A stretch of 51,408 bases of DNA from a virus, in IMG/VR virus record IMGVR_UViG_3300042923_000961, positions 1 through 51,408 of that record, one strand, 5' to 3'. Made by a program: the position numbers and the translations under genes. The notes beneath the pieces are model-generated. The model was not told where the DNA came from, ran no database searches, and was given only the letters and a program-made list of their open reading frames with translations. Below, one piece after another: positions 7,205 to 16,600 of the stretch (positions are counted from its first letter, which is position 1; each line of letters opens with the position of its first letter).

Positions 7205-7453
7205 CTACCGGTGCGGCAAGCGTTGCTCAATTCCATCAAGTTTTGTCACAATTATGTCGTACTTCTCACTGAACTCACTCAGGACCTTTGTTTGATCATT
7301 TATCAAATCATTAAGCCTCTGTTCTCTGTTTTGAGATGCTTTCTCTCGTTCATGAGCTTCTTTTCTATATGCATAAAGTAACCAAACAAAAATAAGCGCC
7401 CATGGCCCTTGTGTAATAAAATACTGCACTGTATCAGCTTCCAATTCTGTCAC
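7205..7453 (-). CDS. BhlA/UviB-like holin
   Basis: The 82-residue product has one membrane helix near the N-terminus (about 13-30, GPWALIFVWLLYAY) followed by a charged coiled-coil-like region (RKEAHEREKA...). This is the layout of BhlA/UviB small holin-like proteins, which sit next to the endolysin in PBSX-type phages. Together with the LLH holin gene it gives the phage two holin-class proteins flanking one endolysin. Confidence 0.75.
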   Translation of the reverse strand: MTELEADTVQYFITQGPWALIFVWLLYAYRKEAHEREKASQNREQRLNDLINDQTKVLSEFSEKYDIIVTKLDGIEQRLPHR

Positions 7454-7490
7454 TCCTTACATGATTGGTCATCCTCTCGCCCCTTTTGAC

Positions 7491-7524
7491 AAAATAAAAA
7501 AGACACCGATCGGCTCGACGTCTT
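7491..7524 (-). terminator. Terminator between tail and lysis genes
   Basis: Leftward, AAGAC...TCGA...TCGG...GTCTT is followed by TTTTTATTTT. It could separate or attenuate transcription between the tail-fibre genes and the lysis cassette. Confidence 0.6.
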
Positions 7525-7544
7525 CCCTCCTTTATTGAAATGTT

Positions 7545-7568
7545 AAATTCGCAAGCGTTTGCGAATTT
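7545..7568. repeat. 10-bp hairpin after the XkdX-like gene
   Basis: AAATTCGCAA and its exact complement flank a GCGT loop, starting 2 bp past the stop codon of the XkdX-like gene. There is no clean T-run on either side. It may protect the 3' end of the tail message or act as a weak terminator. Confidence 0.5.
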
Positions 7569-7570
7569 GA

Positions 7571-7708
7571 TTACTGCTGATTAAACTGCGGTGTTGCTAA
7601 AATCGTGTCCGCTTGATCTTGCGTGATATATCCTTTCGTTACACAATTTTGCACGTTAGTTTCGGTAAACTTTTTCATTACCCATTGATTTAAGATGAAA
7701 TTATACAT
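7571..7708 (-). CDS. XkdX-family small tail protein
   Basis: A 45-residue frame starts at the ATG at 7708 behind an AGGTGTAAC site. Its pattern (WVMKKFTETN...VTKGYITQDQADTI) is the short motif of XkdX proteins, found downstream of tail-fibre genes in PBSX-like and lactobacillal phages. It begins 4 bp after the preceding small gene, in the same operon. Its exact role in the tail is unknown. Confidence 0.7.
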   Translation of the reverse strand: MYNFILNQWVMKKFTETNVQNCVTKGYITQDQADTILATPQFNQQ

Positions 7709-7711
7709 TCG

Positions 7712-7996
7712 TTACACCTCCATTAATGCAGAAATAGCCGCCTCAGTAGCTGATAAACGATCTTCTAGTGATGGTGGTTGCGGCACTAATTCTGGAATAA
7801 ATTCAACGAAGATTTCCTCGAATGTTGTACCATTTATATCACCGATATGGAATTGTCTACCCTGTGATTGTTGTTCAAAGAATTGATTATAGACATCGTC
7901 ATATATTGGAACATCCGTCTCTAAAACTTGGTTGATATCAGAGTCTTTAAATCCGAAAGATCCACTTTGTTCAATTGATAAATATTTTTGGCCCAT
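7712..7996 (-). CDS. Small tail-associated protein (XkdW-like position)
   Basis: The 94-residue product has no catalytic motif. Its acidic middle and C-terminal helix (LEDRLSATEAAISALMEV) match the pattern of the small proteins lying between tail fibre and XkdX in many Gram-positive phages. It starts 14 bp after the tail fibre gene, so co-translation is likely. A role in fibre folding or attachment is an inference from position. Confidence 0.55.
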   Translation of the reverse strand: MGQKYLSIEQSGSFGFKDSDINQVLETDVPIYDDVYNQFFEQQSQGRQFHIGDINGTTFEEIFVEFIPELVPQPPSLEDRLSATEAAISALMEV

Positions 7997-8009
7997 TAAT
8001 AGCCCTCCC

Positions 8010-9131
8010 TTATACGCCTATTGCTATCCATGAAATATTACGAGCTATGCCAAAGCTGTGGAGAAAACTAATTTTTGATGTACTGTCAATATTTGTTTCT
8101 ACACCAAATGGTCCAGATGCGGCACCATTAATTCCACCAAATGCTACCCATATGTTTGTAGGAAATGTAATAGGTAAATTTATCTGAGTAACTGTTCCAG
8201 AAGGAACGTTTACTGCAACGCCCCATTGTAGTATAAGTCCTGAAGATAATCTTTGATATCCATTGGTAGAAAGCACTTGTCCAATAGAACCAGTAATCAA
8301 ACCACCATTAATAGATAATTCTGGAGTTGTAGCATTAGGTTGGGTTCCCACTTTGCTAATTGTTCCTGAATCCACACTAATCCCGTATGTGATCCCAGAT
8401 CCAGTTCTCCAGTTTCTTGATGATACAAATCCACCTCCGCTAGTTAATGCCCCGCGATAATTAATCGCCTGGCAATCTTCAATTAAGGCAACCCCCACTC
8501 CGTTATAGACATTGATTGCATATGATGTACTTCCTGTAGTTTTACCTGTAAAGTTGCAAGATACAATTCGTAAAAAAGTACAGTTATCACAATCAATACC
8601 ATCATTTGTTAGCGCGCTTGTATCAATTTTAATCGTATCCATACGGAAAGCGGCTGTATAGTTGATGTACATCGATCCAGTAATAATACTCGCTGTGTTC
8701 CCTGCACCTTGTAAATGAATTGCCCCGTTACCTACACCAATAAAATCGATGGACTCATTATATGTTCCAGCAGCTAAATTAATCGTTACTGCATGTAAGA
8801 TTACGTTAGGTAAAACATCAAACGCGTGTTGAAGCGTTCTAAATGCTGTCTCACTTGTTAAGCCATCATTGCTATCACTACCGGTTGTGCTCACGTAGTA
8901 GGTAATGTCTGCCGTTGTTTTAGAGGATTTAAACCCAAGTAGCGCACCAATATCGCTCTGAGTGTAACCGTTCTGCTGCAACTCTTGTATTGCTTCACTG
9001 ACCGTATGGAAGAGCCAATCAAAATGTCCCGCAGCAGGACTACTTCCAGCCACAAAACCGTTGTCCTTTAATGATTGAGGTGGCTCAACCCCTTCTTTAT
9101 TCCACTCTGGTGTTGGTTTCATAAAAGGCAT
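8010..9131 (-). CDS. Tail fibre / receptor-binding protein with beta-helix
   Basis: The first ~75 residues (MPFMKPTPEWNKEG...GHFDWLFHTV...) are the baseplate-attachment type N-terminus. Residues about 85-260 have the repetitive T/N/G-rich strands of a right-handed pectin-lyase-like beta-helix, opening with YYVSTTGSDSNDGLT. The C-terminus from about 290 (YQRLSSGLILQWG...PSGTV...INLPITFP...) is a gp53-like fibre tip domain ending WIAIGV. Such proteins contact the host surface. It is the only large fibre gene in the window and the best candidate for host-range determination. Confidence 0.85.
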   Translation of the reverse strand: MPFMKPTPEWNKEGVEPPQSLKDNGFVAGSSPAAGHFDWLFHTVSEAIQELQQNGYTQSDIGALLGFKSSKTTADITYYVSTTGSDSNDGLTSETAFRTLQHAFDVLPNVILHAVTINLAAGTYNESIDFIGVGNGAIHLQGAGNTASIITGSMYINYTAAFRMDTIKIDTSALTNDGIDCDNCTFLRIVSCNFTGKTTGSTSYAINVYNGVGVALIEDCQAINYRGALTSGGGFVSSRNWRTGSGITYGISVDSGTISKVGTQPNATTPELSINGGLITGSIGQVLSTNGYQRLSSGLILQWGVAVNVPSGTVTQINLPITFPTNIWVAFGGINGAASGPFGVETNIDSTSKISFLHSFGIARNISWIAIGV

Positions 9132-9144
9132 CTATTTCATCTCC

Positions 9145-9789
9145 TTAAATTGGCAGTTCATTTCCTTCGTTATCGTCATATAGTTCTCCGAGTAGTCCAC
9201 CCGACTGATCGACCACATCATAGGTCGTGCTGAATCCATAGTTAATGTTCAGATCAGGTGAACCGTAAACATTCGCAAATCGGAACGTTCCTGATAGATT
9301 TACTCGCGCTACTCGAATACCCGCACCGACGATCTTTTGAACGATTTGTACAAATTGATTGCCCGTCAGACCAATCTCACTAAGCTGAGTTAAAGGCGCC
9401 TTTTCAATCGATATGGCCGCTGGCTCTCCATCACCTGTTTCGACAAGGCTTCTGATTGAAACGTCTTTCTTTTCACAGCCTAATGTGAGTGCGATCGCAT
9501 CGATCATCTTGTCGTACGTACCATCTGATTGGTTCTGAACGATCTTCGCTATAATTAGAGTCCGATAGATTACATCACTTGTTTGACCTCTGGTTTGCGA
9601 AAAGTCCGCCCCTATCAAATCAAGTGTTGTTCCCTTAGCGTTATTCAAGTCTCTCCACTGTTCAACCGTGTTCAATGTGTCTGACAGACTATCTACCTCA
9701 TTAGAAACAATAGTTATCAACTTACCAATGTTTGAAGATGGATCCTTAATATATCGATCGGTAATCTTCGAAATCCAGTCCGAAATCAT
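9145..9789 (-). CDS. Baseplate protein, gpI/XkdU-type
   Basis: The 214-residue product follows baseplate J directly (4-bp overlap), the place of P2 gpI and PBSX XkdU. The N-terminal half (VEQWRDLNNAKGTTLDLIGADFSQTRGQTSDVIYRTLI) has the pattern of these wedge proteins. The C-terminus is shorter and less typical. It probably joins the wedge to the tail fibre encoded next. Confidence 0.7.
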   Translation of the reverse strand: MISDWISKITDRYIKDPSSNIGKLITIVSNEVDSLSDTLNTVEQWRDLNNAKGTTLDLIGADFSQTRGQTSDVIYRTLIIAKIVQNQSDGTYDKMIDAIALTLGCEKKDVSIRSLVETGDGEPAAISIEKAPLTQLSEIGLTGNQFVQIVQKIVGAGIRVARVNLSGTFRFANVYGSPDLNINYGFSTTYDVVDQSGGLLGELYDDNEGNELPI

Positions 9790-10964
9790 ACATGGGTCAC
9801 CTCAATCAACGCCACACTTGTCTGTGCCGCTTCGTTTGGATCAATATCAACATTTGATGATCCTAGAGAAGAACCATTGCGACCAACGGTGATTGTTACG
9901 TCATCGATCCCGGCTACCGCATAGACACAAGAGAATAAACGTGAATAGATGACGTCCTCTCCCATGAGTAATCCTGAATGGAATGTGCCTTCTGTGTCGG
10001 TACCCCCAATGTAATCCAATAGGGTCAGCCGAATCTGATCGTCGCCATCAATTTCAAAAGATGAATTCGTCTTAATAGAAATTTGCACTGCAATATCCGT
10101 CTCAGTCGCAAAATCAAACTTGATCGTATGCATGGTACCGCTACTGTCAACAACATCTACCGACTGACCGCCAACAGTTTCAATACCCGCGGCTACCGAA
10201 TTAAGCAGTGTGTCCGCCACGTTCGCTGTAGTTCCTCCAAGCACATAAGCATGCACAGACTTTGGAGGATTTCCAGCTCCGTCCGCCTCTATTGTGTTAT
10301 TGACAATCACGTTTGCCGACCGAACACCCGAAGTCTCAAGAAGCTTCGCCACAATCGATGGAAAGGTTGCGTTCCCTGTACTGTCACTACCGGCGACCAG
10401 TCTTTGCCGGAATTCGTTATCAGTTTCTTGATCCCGACCACCAGTTGCTGCTTCGGGATTTGAAACTGAGAAAACATTTGAATCAGGATTCGCTTGCACC
10501 GTGATGGATCCGGCCGTCACATTTGTATCGACACCCGTATCGGTCGAGACAGCATCAATGGTACCGTTCCCGTTTGCATCTAGCGTTAATTCAGCAATCG
10601 TTTCAAACTGAATCCCGCTCGCTGTTGAAAAAACGGTACCTTCCTCAATCACATAGTTCGGTTTACCGGAAATGGCCATTGTGGCATAGCTGCTTGCCGC
10701 TGGTATTCGGCTAGTCCCCATGAGTGTACTCAGTCGGTCTAACTGTATCCCCTCGGACTTAGTGACAAAACCGGCATTATAAACACTCTCAGCAAGTTCC
10801 CAAGCTATGGATAAGAACCATGCAAATAGGATAATCAAGATACCGAGAAAGGATTTTTGTGAAACATTGACGTCTGCACCCCATAGCTCCCGAGCCTTGC
10901 CCTGCATATCGCTAACTAAGTCGGCATAGCTTTTTTTCTGAAACCCATTTTGATCAAGCATCAA
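9786..10964 (-). CDS. Baseplate J-like wedge protein (XkdT-type)
   Basis: The 392-residue product has the baseplate J family layout: an N-terminal helical part (ELAESVYNAGFVTKSEGIQLDRLSTLMG), a central strand-rich region with VEEGTVF-like EEGTVFSTASG, the signature GGRDQETDNEFRQRL at about 190, and a C-terminal region with VTVGRNG. These proteins form the wedge of contractile tails and link hub to fibres. It lies between the gp25-like and gpI-like genes, the canonical order. Confidence 0.92.
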   Translation of the reverse strand: MMLDQNGFQKKSYADLVSDMQGKARELWGADVNVSQKSFLGILIILFAWFLSIAWELAESVYNAGFVTKSEGIQLDRLSTLMGTSRIPAASSYATMAISGKPNYVIEEGTVFSTASGIQFETIAELTLDANGNGTIDAVSTDTGVDTNVTAGSITVQANPDSNVFSVSNPEAATGGRDQETDNEFRQRLVAGSDSTGNATFPSIVAKLLETSGVRSANVIVNNTIEADGAGNPPKSVHAYVLGGTTANVADTLLNSVAAGIETVGGQSVDVVDSSGTMHTIKFDFATETDIAVQISIKTNSSFEIDGDDQIRLTLLDYIGGTDTEGTFHSGLLMGEDVIYSRLFSCVYAVAGIDDVTITVGRNGSSLGSSNVDIDPNEAAQTSVALIEVTHV

Positions 10965-10972
10965 TCCACCCC

Positions 10973-11347
10973 CTAACTTTCGACACCGACGTTATCTAGG
11001 CTCACAGTCTCGCCGGCGTCCGCCTTGGTCATGGACAATGAAATCGATCGTGTCCTTGCACTTCGATCATCCAAAAAGGATATATTGTCCACGGTTGCAA
11101 CGCGCTCTTCTTGTGCGACCGCTTCAACGATGTCATCATGCGCCGCGTCCTGATCCGCTTGTTTTCCAAGTAGATTATCTCGAGACAACCCAAACTCTGT
11201 GTCCATAAAAAACTCGCACTGTCGGGTTTTGAGTATTGACTCAACCGACTGAGCGAGTTCTTCATCGCCATCAACCATCTGTATCTCACCGTTTTTCATC
11301 ACGAGATCGCCGTTTGCATCTATAAGCGGTGATTTCAATAAAAACAC
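10973..11347 (-). CDS. gp25/XkdS-like baseplate wedge protein
   Basis: At 124 residues the size fits gpW/gp25-type wedge proteins. The key features are a GEIQMVDGDEELAQSVESILKTR segment and FFMDTEFGLSRDNLLG, the usual E-F-G turn region of this family. It overlaps the spike gene by 13 bp and precedes baseplate J by 8 bp, so the three are co-translated. The role is in the baseplate sheath-initiation complex. Confidence 0.82.
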   Translation of the reverse strand: MFLLKSPLIDANGDLVMKNGEIQMVDGDEELAQSVESILKTRQCEFFMDTEFGLSRDNLLGKQADQDAAHDDIVEAVAQEERVATVDNISFLDDRSARTRSISLSMTKADAGETVSLDNVGVES

Positions 11348-11679
11348 CCCACAATCACAGCATCAGTTAAATCATGAGTCCTTGTCGAATCTGGATCGAA
11401 CTTCTCCGATCCGTTCATTTCATCCAGCGCGCGATCCGCAAAATTAAGCAGGACCACATCCCCAACATTTAGATCACCTACATGTTTTAATACATTGGCG
11501 TCCTCGATCAGTGGCCACTCATCTAAGTTACCGTCGTTGTCTGCGGACATAAAAAGAGGCTCAACATCAGCTGTGTGAGCCCCTGAATCATATTTCTTTA
11601 CAACAGCCGGTGCCGCAACATGCAACGACAGTTTAATATTGCGAATAAGCGCGTCTGTATACTTCGTCCCATTTGACAT
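11335..11679 (-). CDS. Baseplate spike protein, Gp138-N/XkdR-like
   Basis: The 114-residue product shows the OB-fold-like pattern of Gp138 N-terminal domains: V...Y...AHTADVEPLF, then LNVGDVVLLNFADRALDEM and a final RTHDLTDAVIVG. The conserved R-x-H-D-L-x-D-A-x near the C-terminus is diagnostic. Members form the membrane-puncturing spike. The protein is short, an N-terminal domain with almost no extra tip. It abuts the hub gene (1-bp overlap). Confidence 0.75.
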   Translation of the reverse strand: MSNGTKYTDALIRNIKLSLHVAAPAVVKKYDSGAHTADVEPLFMSADNDGNLDEWPLIEDANVLKHVGDLNVGDVVLLNFADRALDEMNGSEKFDPDSTRTHDLTDAVIVGCFY

Positions 11680-12689
11680 CAGATCACCTGCACTTCTGTA
11701 AGAAAATCAGTACCATCTGAGTAGTGCTTACCGCTTTTGGTTCGAAATTTACCGTTGGCAGTCTGGCTCTTTACCGTAATAATGCTCGCCGTTGTGATTC
11801 GATGCTGCAGTAAGCATTTGACCGTGTAACCTTTACCGTCCGTGTCATCGTCAAAAGGCTGAGGAGATTCGATTAACCCAGTATCACTATTGAGTGTAAA
11901 ATGCTCATCGTCGCCTTCCTCAATTGATCGGATTACCATTTTCCCGCGGCGATAATACATTTGTGCTTTGCAATCGTTCACGACTTCCTCCAGATTATTT
12001 TCGATCAACCCGGTAACGCGATAGCCTTTTTTATAAACCTTGTCGTAAGGGATTGAGCATGCTGCTAACTTTACTCCAAGGTCTTTGCACAGACGCTTAA
12101 TGATCGTAGAACCATGTATCCCTTTAGCAAAGGTGATGACATTCGTACGTTTCTTGTATTTGGCTTCTTTGACGGTCTTATAACTGGTCGTAGCCACATA
12201 CTTTTTCAGCTTCGTAGTGGTCTTGATCTTGCCCTTGACAATCTTGTTGGTCGTAACTTTGTGTGTCTTAATGACTTTGATGGGCTTGGCTAGCTTCACA
12301 CGCTTTTTGACATAATACTTTTTCGCCGGATCCGCCTGAGCAAGCGTCACTTTTTTATGGCTAAAATCCTCGCCTTCTAAAAAAGTGATCGTCGTGATCT
12401 TATCGACGCCATCTTTCTTGGTCAGCACCGTTGAGATTCGTCCACTGGCAATCACACCATAATCACCCCGATAGCCAGCTTGTACTGTGCAGATATCACC
12501 TTGATGAAGCCGATCGATCGTTGCTTTTGACAGATTATAGATGTCTACGGTGGATGTGTTCGGCTTGGCGTCGTCATCAAATGGGCACTCAAAATGGATC
12601 TCAAGCTCGCTACCGTCAAACGTTGTCGAGTAATCACCACTCACATGGATCTTCGTTATCCGGCCGTATAGTTGTGCGTTAGTCGCCAC
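11679..12689 (-). CDS. Baseplate hub protein, XkdQ / late-control D-like
   Basis: I take the GTG at 12689 (VATNAQLYGRITKI) as start because GGAG lies 9 bp upstream; an ATG at 12698 sits directly against the same site. The frame continues further upstream but there it only overlaps the acidic tail of the preceding gene. The ~336-residue product has a hub-type beta-rich N-terminus, an unusually long Lys/Thr-rich insertion (about 125-190), and a later part with ITGLIENNLEEVVND-type D-protein pattern. It forms the central hub on which the spike sits. Confidence 0.75.
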   Translation of the reverse strand: MATNAQLYGRITKIHVSGDYSTTFDGSELEIHFECPFDDDAKPNTSTVDIYNLSKATIDRLHQGDICTVQAGYRGDYGVIASGRISTVLTKKDGVDKITTITFLEGEDFSHKKVTLAQADPAKKYYVKKRVKLAKPIKVIKTHKVTTNKIVKGKIKTTTKLKKYVATTSYKTVKEAKYKKRTNVITFAKGIHGSTIIKRLCKDLGVKLAACSIPYDKVYKKGYRVTGLIENNLEEVVNDCKAQMYYRRGKMVIRSIEEGDDEHFTLNSDTGLIESPQPFDDDTDGKGYTVKCLLQHRITTASIITVKSQTANGKFRTKSGKHYSDGTDFLTEVQVI

Positions 12690-13092
12690 CGCTATCATCT
12701 CCACTGTCCAAGTCAAAGCCATCTGTGTCCTGATCGTTATCCGTAGGACCACTGTCGTCCTCATCATCGTCTGGCAAGTCATCAAGGCACAAGAACACGA
12801 TTACGCCAAAATTATCCCATGTGATACGCTGTGCTTGTCCAGATTCGTCCAGTGGGATCAAGTCCTCTGCCGGCATGCTCTCAGGATCAATGATCTCGTT
12901 AAACAGCGGCATATTGAGCACAAGCTTCTCACCGGCGACAAGTACATTTCCCATGGCATCGTAAAGGGTCGCGGTGAAAAAATCATGAGACTCGTTATAA
13001 TCAATGTCGATAAAAAAGCTGTCACTTTCGGAATCCCACTCAAACCGAAACGGCAGCTGCGTCTTATCTATTGGAATGTAGTCATGCTTCAT
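12679..13092 (-). CDS. Baseplate plug protein
   Basis: The 137-residue product begins IPIDKTQLPFRFEWDSESDSFFIDIDYNES and continues with LYDAMGNVLVAGEKLVLN, the pattern of phage baseplate plug proteins of short contractile tails. The last ~30 residues are an acidic Asp/Ser-rich tail. Its stop overlaps the start of the hub gene by 11 bp. The plug sits in the hub centre and closes the tail channel. Confidence 0.75.
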   Translation of the reverse strand: MKHDYIPIDKTQLPFRFEWDSESDSFFIDIDYNESHDFFTATLYDAMGNVLVAGEKLVLNMPLFNEIIDPESMPAEDLIPLDESGQAQRITWDNFGVIVFLCLDDLPDDDEDDSGPTDNDQDTDGFDLDSGDDSGGD

Positions 13093-13659
13093 CTATGCCA
13101 CCCTCAAACGAACACCAACCGGAATTTTACGTGCCGGATACTTATTCCAACTTTCTAGTTGCGAAATACTCGTACCATATTGTCGAGATAGTGCCCAGTA
13201 GGTCATACCCTTTTTAACTTTTATATACTTAGCAGACGACTTCTTGTTGACCGTTTTTTTCTTCTTACCGACCGTTTTCTTGGCTGTTTTTGCCTTAGCA
13301 CTTGTACTCGACCATTTTTCTTTTACGATTTTTATAAACTGCAGCTGTATGCTCAAAGATGATCCGTTAGCCAAATCACCTGTTCGACTGTCATCAATGC
13401 TTATAATGATTACTTTCTTGGCAACAGTTCGTCCGGTGTATGTGAGCAGAGTTCCTTTTCTCATGCAGTCACGCAGATACTGTAGATCGGGCTTATAGTG
13501 CGTCTTAATGATTTTACCGGTAAGTGACAATGTCTGTGGTTGTTGTTGCACATGGTCTGAGATAGGTTCACCTTTATCTACTGGATAAGCTGTCGCAGTT
13601 ACCGAATTGCTCAATTGTTCTGTATCAATATACAGATTAACTTTTCCGAGCTTAGACAT
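13093..13659 (-). CDS. LysM-containing tail protein, XkdP-like
   Basis: The 188-residue product has a beta-rich N-terminal domain, a basic linker at about 120-145 (TAKKTVGKKKKTVNKKS), and a C-terminal LysM at about 145-188 (YIKVKKGMTYWALSRQYGTSISQLESW...VGVRLRVA). PBSX XkdP and related tail proteins share this layout and connect tape measure and baseplate. It overlaps the tape-measure stop by 1 bp. Confidence 0.8.
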   Translation of the reverse strand: MSKLGKVNLYIDTEQLSNSVTATAYPVDKGEPISDHVQQQPQTLSLTGKIIKTHYKPDLQYLRDCMRKGTLLTYTGRTVAKKVIIISIDDSRTGDLANGSSLSIQLQFIKIVKEKWSSTSAKAKTAKKTVGKKKKTVNKKSSAKYIKVKKGMTYWALSRQYGTSISQLESWNKYPARKIPVGVRLRVA

Positions 13660-16600
13660 TAGCTAATCACCCCCGGATCAACAAAGGTAGTGAGATTTTT
13701 AAAGACCTTCTCAATCTCATCTCGCACCTGACGACCAATATTGTCTGCAACATTGGCATCGCCACCGTCAACCTTGATATTGATGGTAACAGGCGCACTA
13801 ATCGTTATCGGTCGATTGCTGACTACGCCTATACTTCCATTTCCGCCATTGTCAGGATCATCTTTTTTCTTACGTGGTCCAAAAACTTTTTCTGCCCATG
13901 ATCCAGCGCCTGGTGTACCTTTTGCATAGCCAACGTACTTACCACCCTTAGCCATTGAAGCAATACCCGGAACTTTGCTGATGCTACCATACCGAGACTC
14001 GATATAACGCACTGAAGATGCTACCTGGTCGATTGGATTCATCCAGCTTGTATGACCCTTAACCGCATGAGCAAGAAAGGTCGATTTAATCATCTGCATA
14101 AGACCTGCAGAAGGATGGCCAGCCTTCGCATTGCTATCCCAATTGTTCACAGCGTTTGGATTTCCGCCTGATTCGCGTTGAGCGATCGTTGCTAAGCCTT
14201 TCGCCCATGATGCACCTTTAACGCCTGCTAATTTCATGCCGGCAGCGATCCACTGCTTGACGTCACCTGATACCTTGACGCCCTTGAAGCTAGCAAGATC
14301 GGACGAGTGAGCAAGATTTGATATGCCGCTGCTGATCAAGTTCTTAACTGCCGGCATCGCAGTCTTCTTTGTGAATTGGGTAAGATCGCCTAGATCACCA
14401 ACGGAAACACCTGCTTTTTTCATCAAATGATTTGCTGCAGAAGATGCTCCATTCTTGATCCAGCTAAACCCTTTACCAAGGAAGTCCCCAATCGAATTCC
14501 AGAATCCGTTTGTACCTTTGGCATAAGCTTTTGCGCCAAGCATGCGTTCTGTGTCGCTGCCGTTCAGAACTTGGGTTCCAGCCGGCATATTCTGATAGAG
14601 AGTTGGAACAGCAGGTGATAGGCCCGCAGCTCCTTGAGGAGTGAACCAAAACTCCGGTTTACCACCATCGCCAAGAATGGCATTACCTCCTGGATGTCCC
14701 CCTAACGCTGTTCCTGTTGCATAGGCATGAGCCCCACTCTTATAAACGCCTGCACTGCTTGTGTCGGCAGTCGTCTTCTTTCCTTGTTGTCCAAAGGTTG
14801 CTCCTGAAGATTTACCAGTAAATAATTTAACAAGACTGTTCCAAAATCCTGAGATATTCTTCCACATTTTATCCCAGAAACCTAGAACTTTTCCTGTTTC
14901 CCAATCGACTTGATCTACATGCCCCTTAGCTTGTTTCTTGGCATAAGAGACGACTTTCTGCTGCATCTCTTTAGCGCTGTTAATAGACTTATCACGCTGT
15001 CTTTGAGCCGCCTTAATTAACTTAGTTGCCTGATCCGCGCTTATGGAATGTGTATCATCACGCTCATGAACGATTGCTTGCACCACTTTGTCGTATTTAC
15101 GGTTCGCTGATGCAATCGCAGATTTCTCAGACTTTCGGGCATTATGGACAACGTCCGCAGCCTGTTGGGCTGATAGTTTTCCAGAATCAGCTTTCAATCT
15201 CTCAAAAATGGAACGCTGTTCTTTTGCACCTTTGGACATGTTCATGATTGCATAATCATTCATCTGCGCTTGTAGTGCGTTGATTTCTTCCTTCTCACGA
15301 GCGGTCAGGCGCCGGTGTTCTTTCCGCGCCTTGTCAAGAATATCGGTAATTCGGTTCTGGGCTCTGCTTACCGTTTTCGTCTGATTTTTATAGCTGTTCT
15401 GCATGTTCCATAAGATCGTGTTCTGCTCACTAGCTGAGATTCCCTTAGTAGATCTCATAAATGATGTGAGCGTATCTTTGTCCTGATAATAATGACTTTT
15501 CATAGTTTCAGTTATGGAAGTTGCCATATCGCTATAAGTTGTTTTTAGCGCGCTTGCAGTTGACTTGCTGATCTTCTTACCAGATGCCTCGAGCGACATC
15601 AGCTGTTCGGTGGCTTTGCTGTTAAGGTCCTCATATGCTTTTATCGATCCTGATAATTCATAATCATTGCCGCCTTTGAACATGCCCTGGATTTTTCCAC
15701 CTGCCCACTTTCCTACAGCAGATCCAGCGAGTGATCCAGCAGCCGCACCAATACCACCACCAATTGCGGTACCAACACCTGGCATGATTAGAGTACCTAA
15801 GGCTGCTCCTCCTGCAGCACCGCCCCAGGTTCCACCCATGGAACCAAGAACATCACCAATATGTGACCCGGCAGTTCCCTTAGTCATGCCGAGAAGACCA
15901 GTTAGTGATGCAAGAATTCCAAGGCCTGCAACACCTCGACCAAGCCATTTCGCACCAGTTCCTGCAGTACGCAAAAGACGTCCACCACGTGAAGCATTCT
16001 GAGCAACATCTTCGACAGTTTCAGCAGCAGTAGAGGCACTACCACGCTTAAATAAACGTTTAATGAAGCCGCCTTTTTTCCCTTTTGCAGAGGCGCTACC
16101 TGTTCCACCAATATCAACGGATGATCCAACCCCGCCAACATTTCCTTCTGCTCGGGAAAGATTTTCAGCAGCAACTGTGTTCTTTTCCATTTCGCGGCGT
16201 TGTGCTGCAAGTGATAAAGTTGAATCTGCTGTCCGACCAGTCATTCTACCAATGACAGAGTTGAGCATTCCGTAACCTTTTGCGACTGCACCAACGCCCC
16301 GAATAAACAGACCGAATCCAGCTGCCAAACCAATTAACGCTCCCGTACCAACTGCTGTGTAGGTAATAAATGCCTGTTGTTTTGAAGATAGATGATTAAA
16401 CCAGTCAACAACCTTTTGTCCTTTATTAACGAACCAGTCAAGTATTGGAACAAGATGATTACCCATGCTGATACCCGCAGTTTCGGCCGATCCTCTCAGC
16501 TGTTCAACATCACCTTTGAGGTTCTTCATCTTTTGCGCTGCAACATCTGCGGCTTTGATCTTGTCCATCGCTCTGGCCATAGCATCGACGCCCTTGGCAC

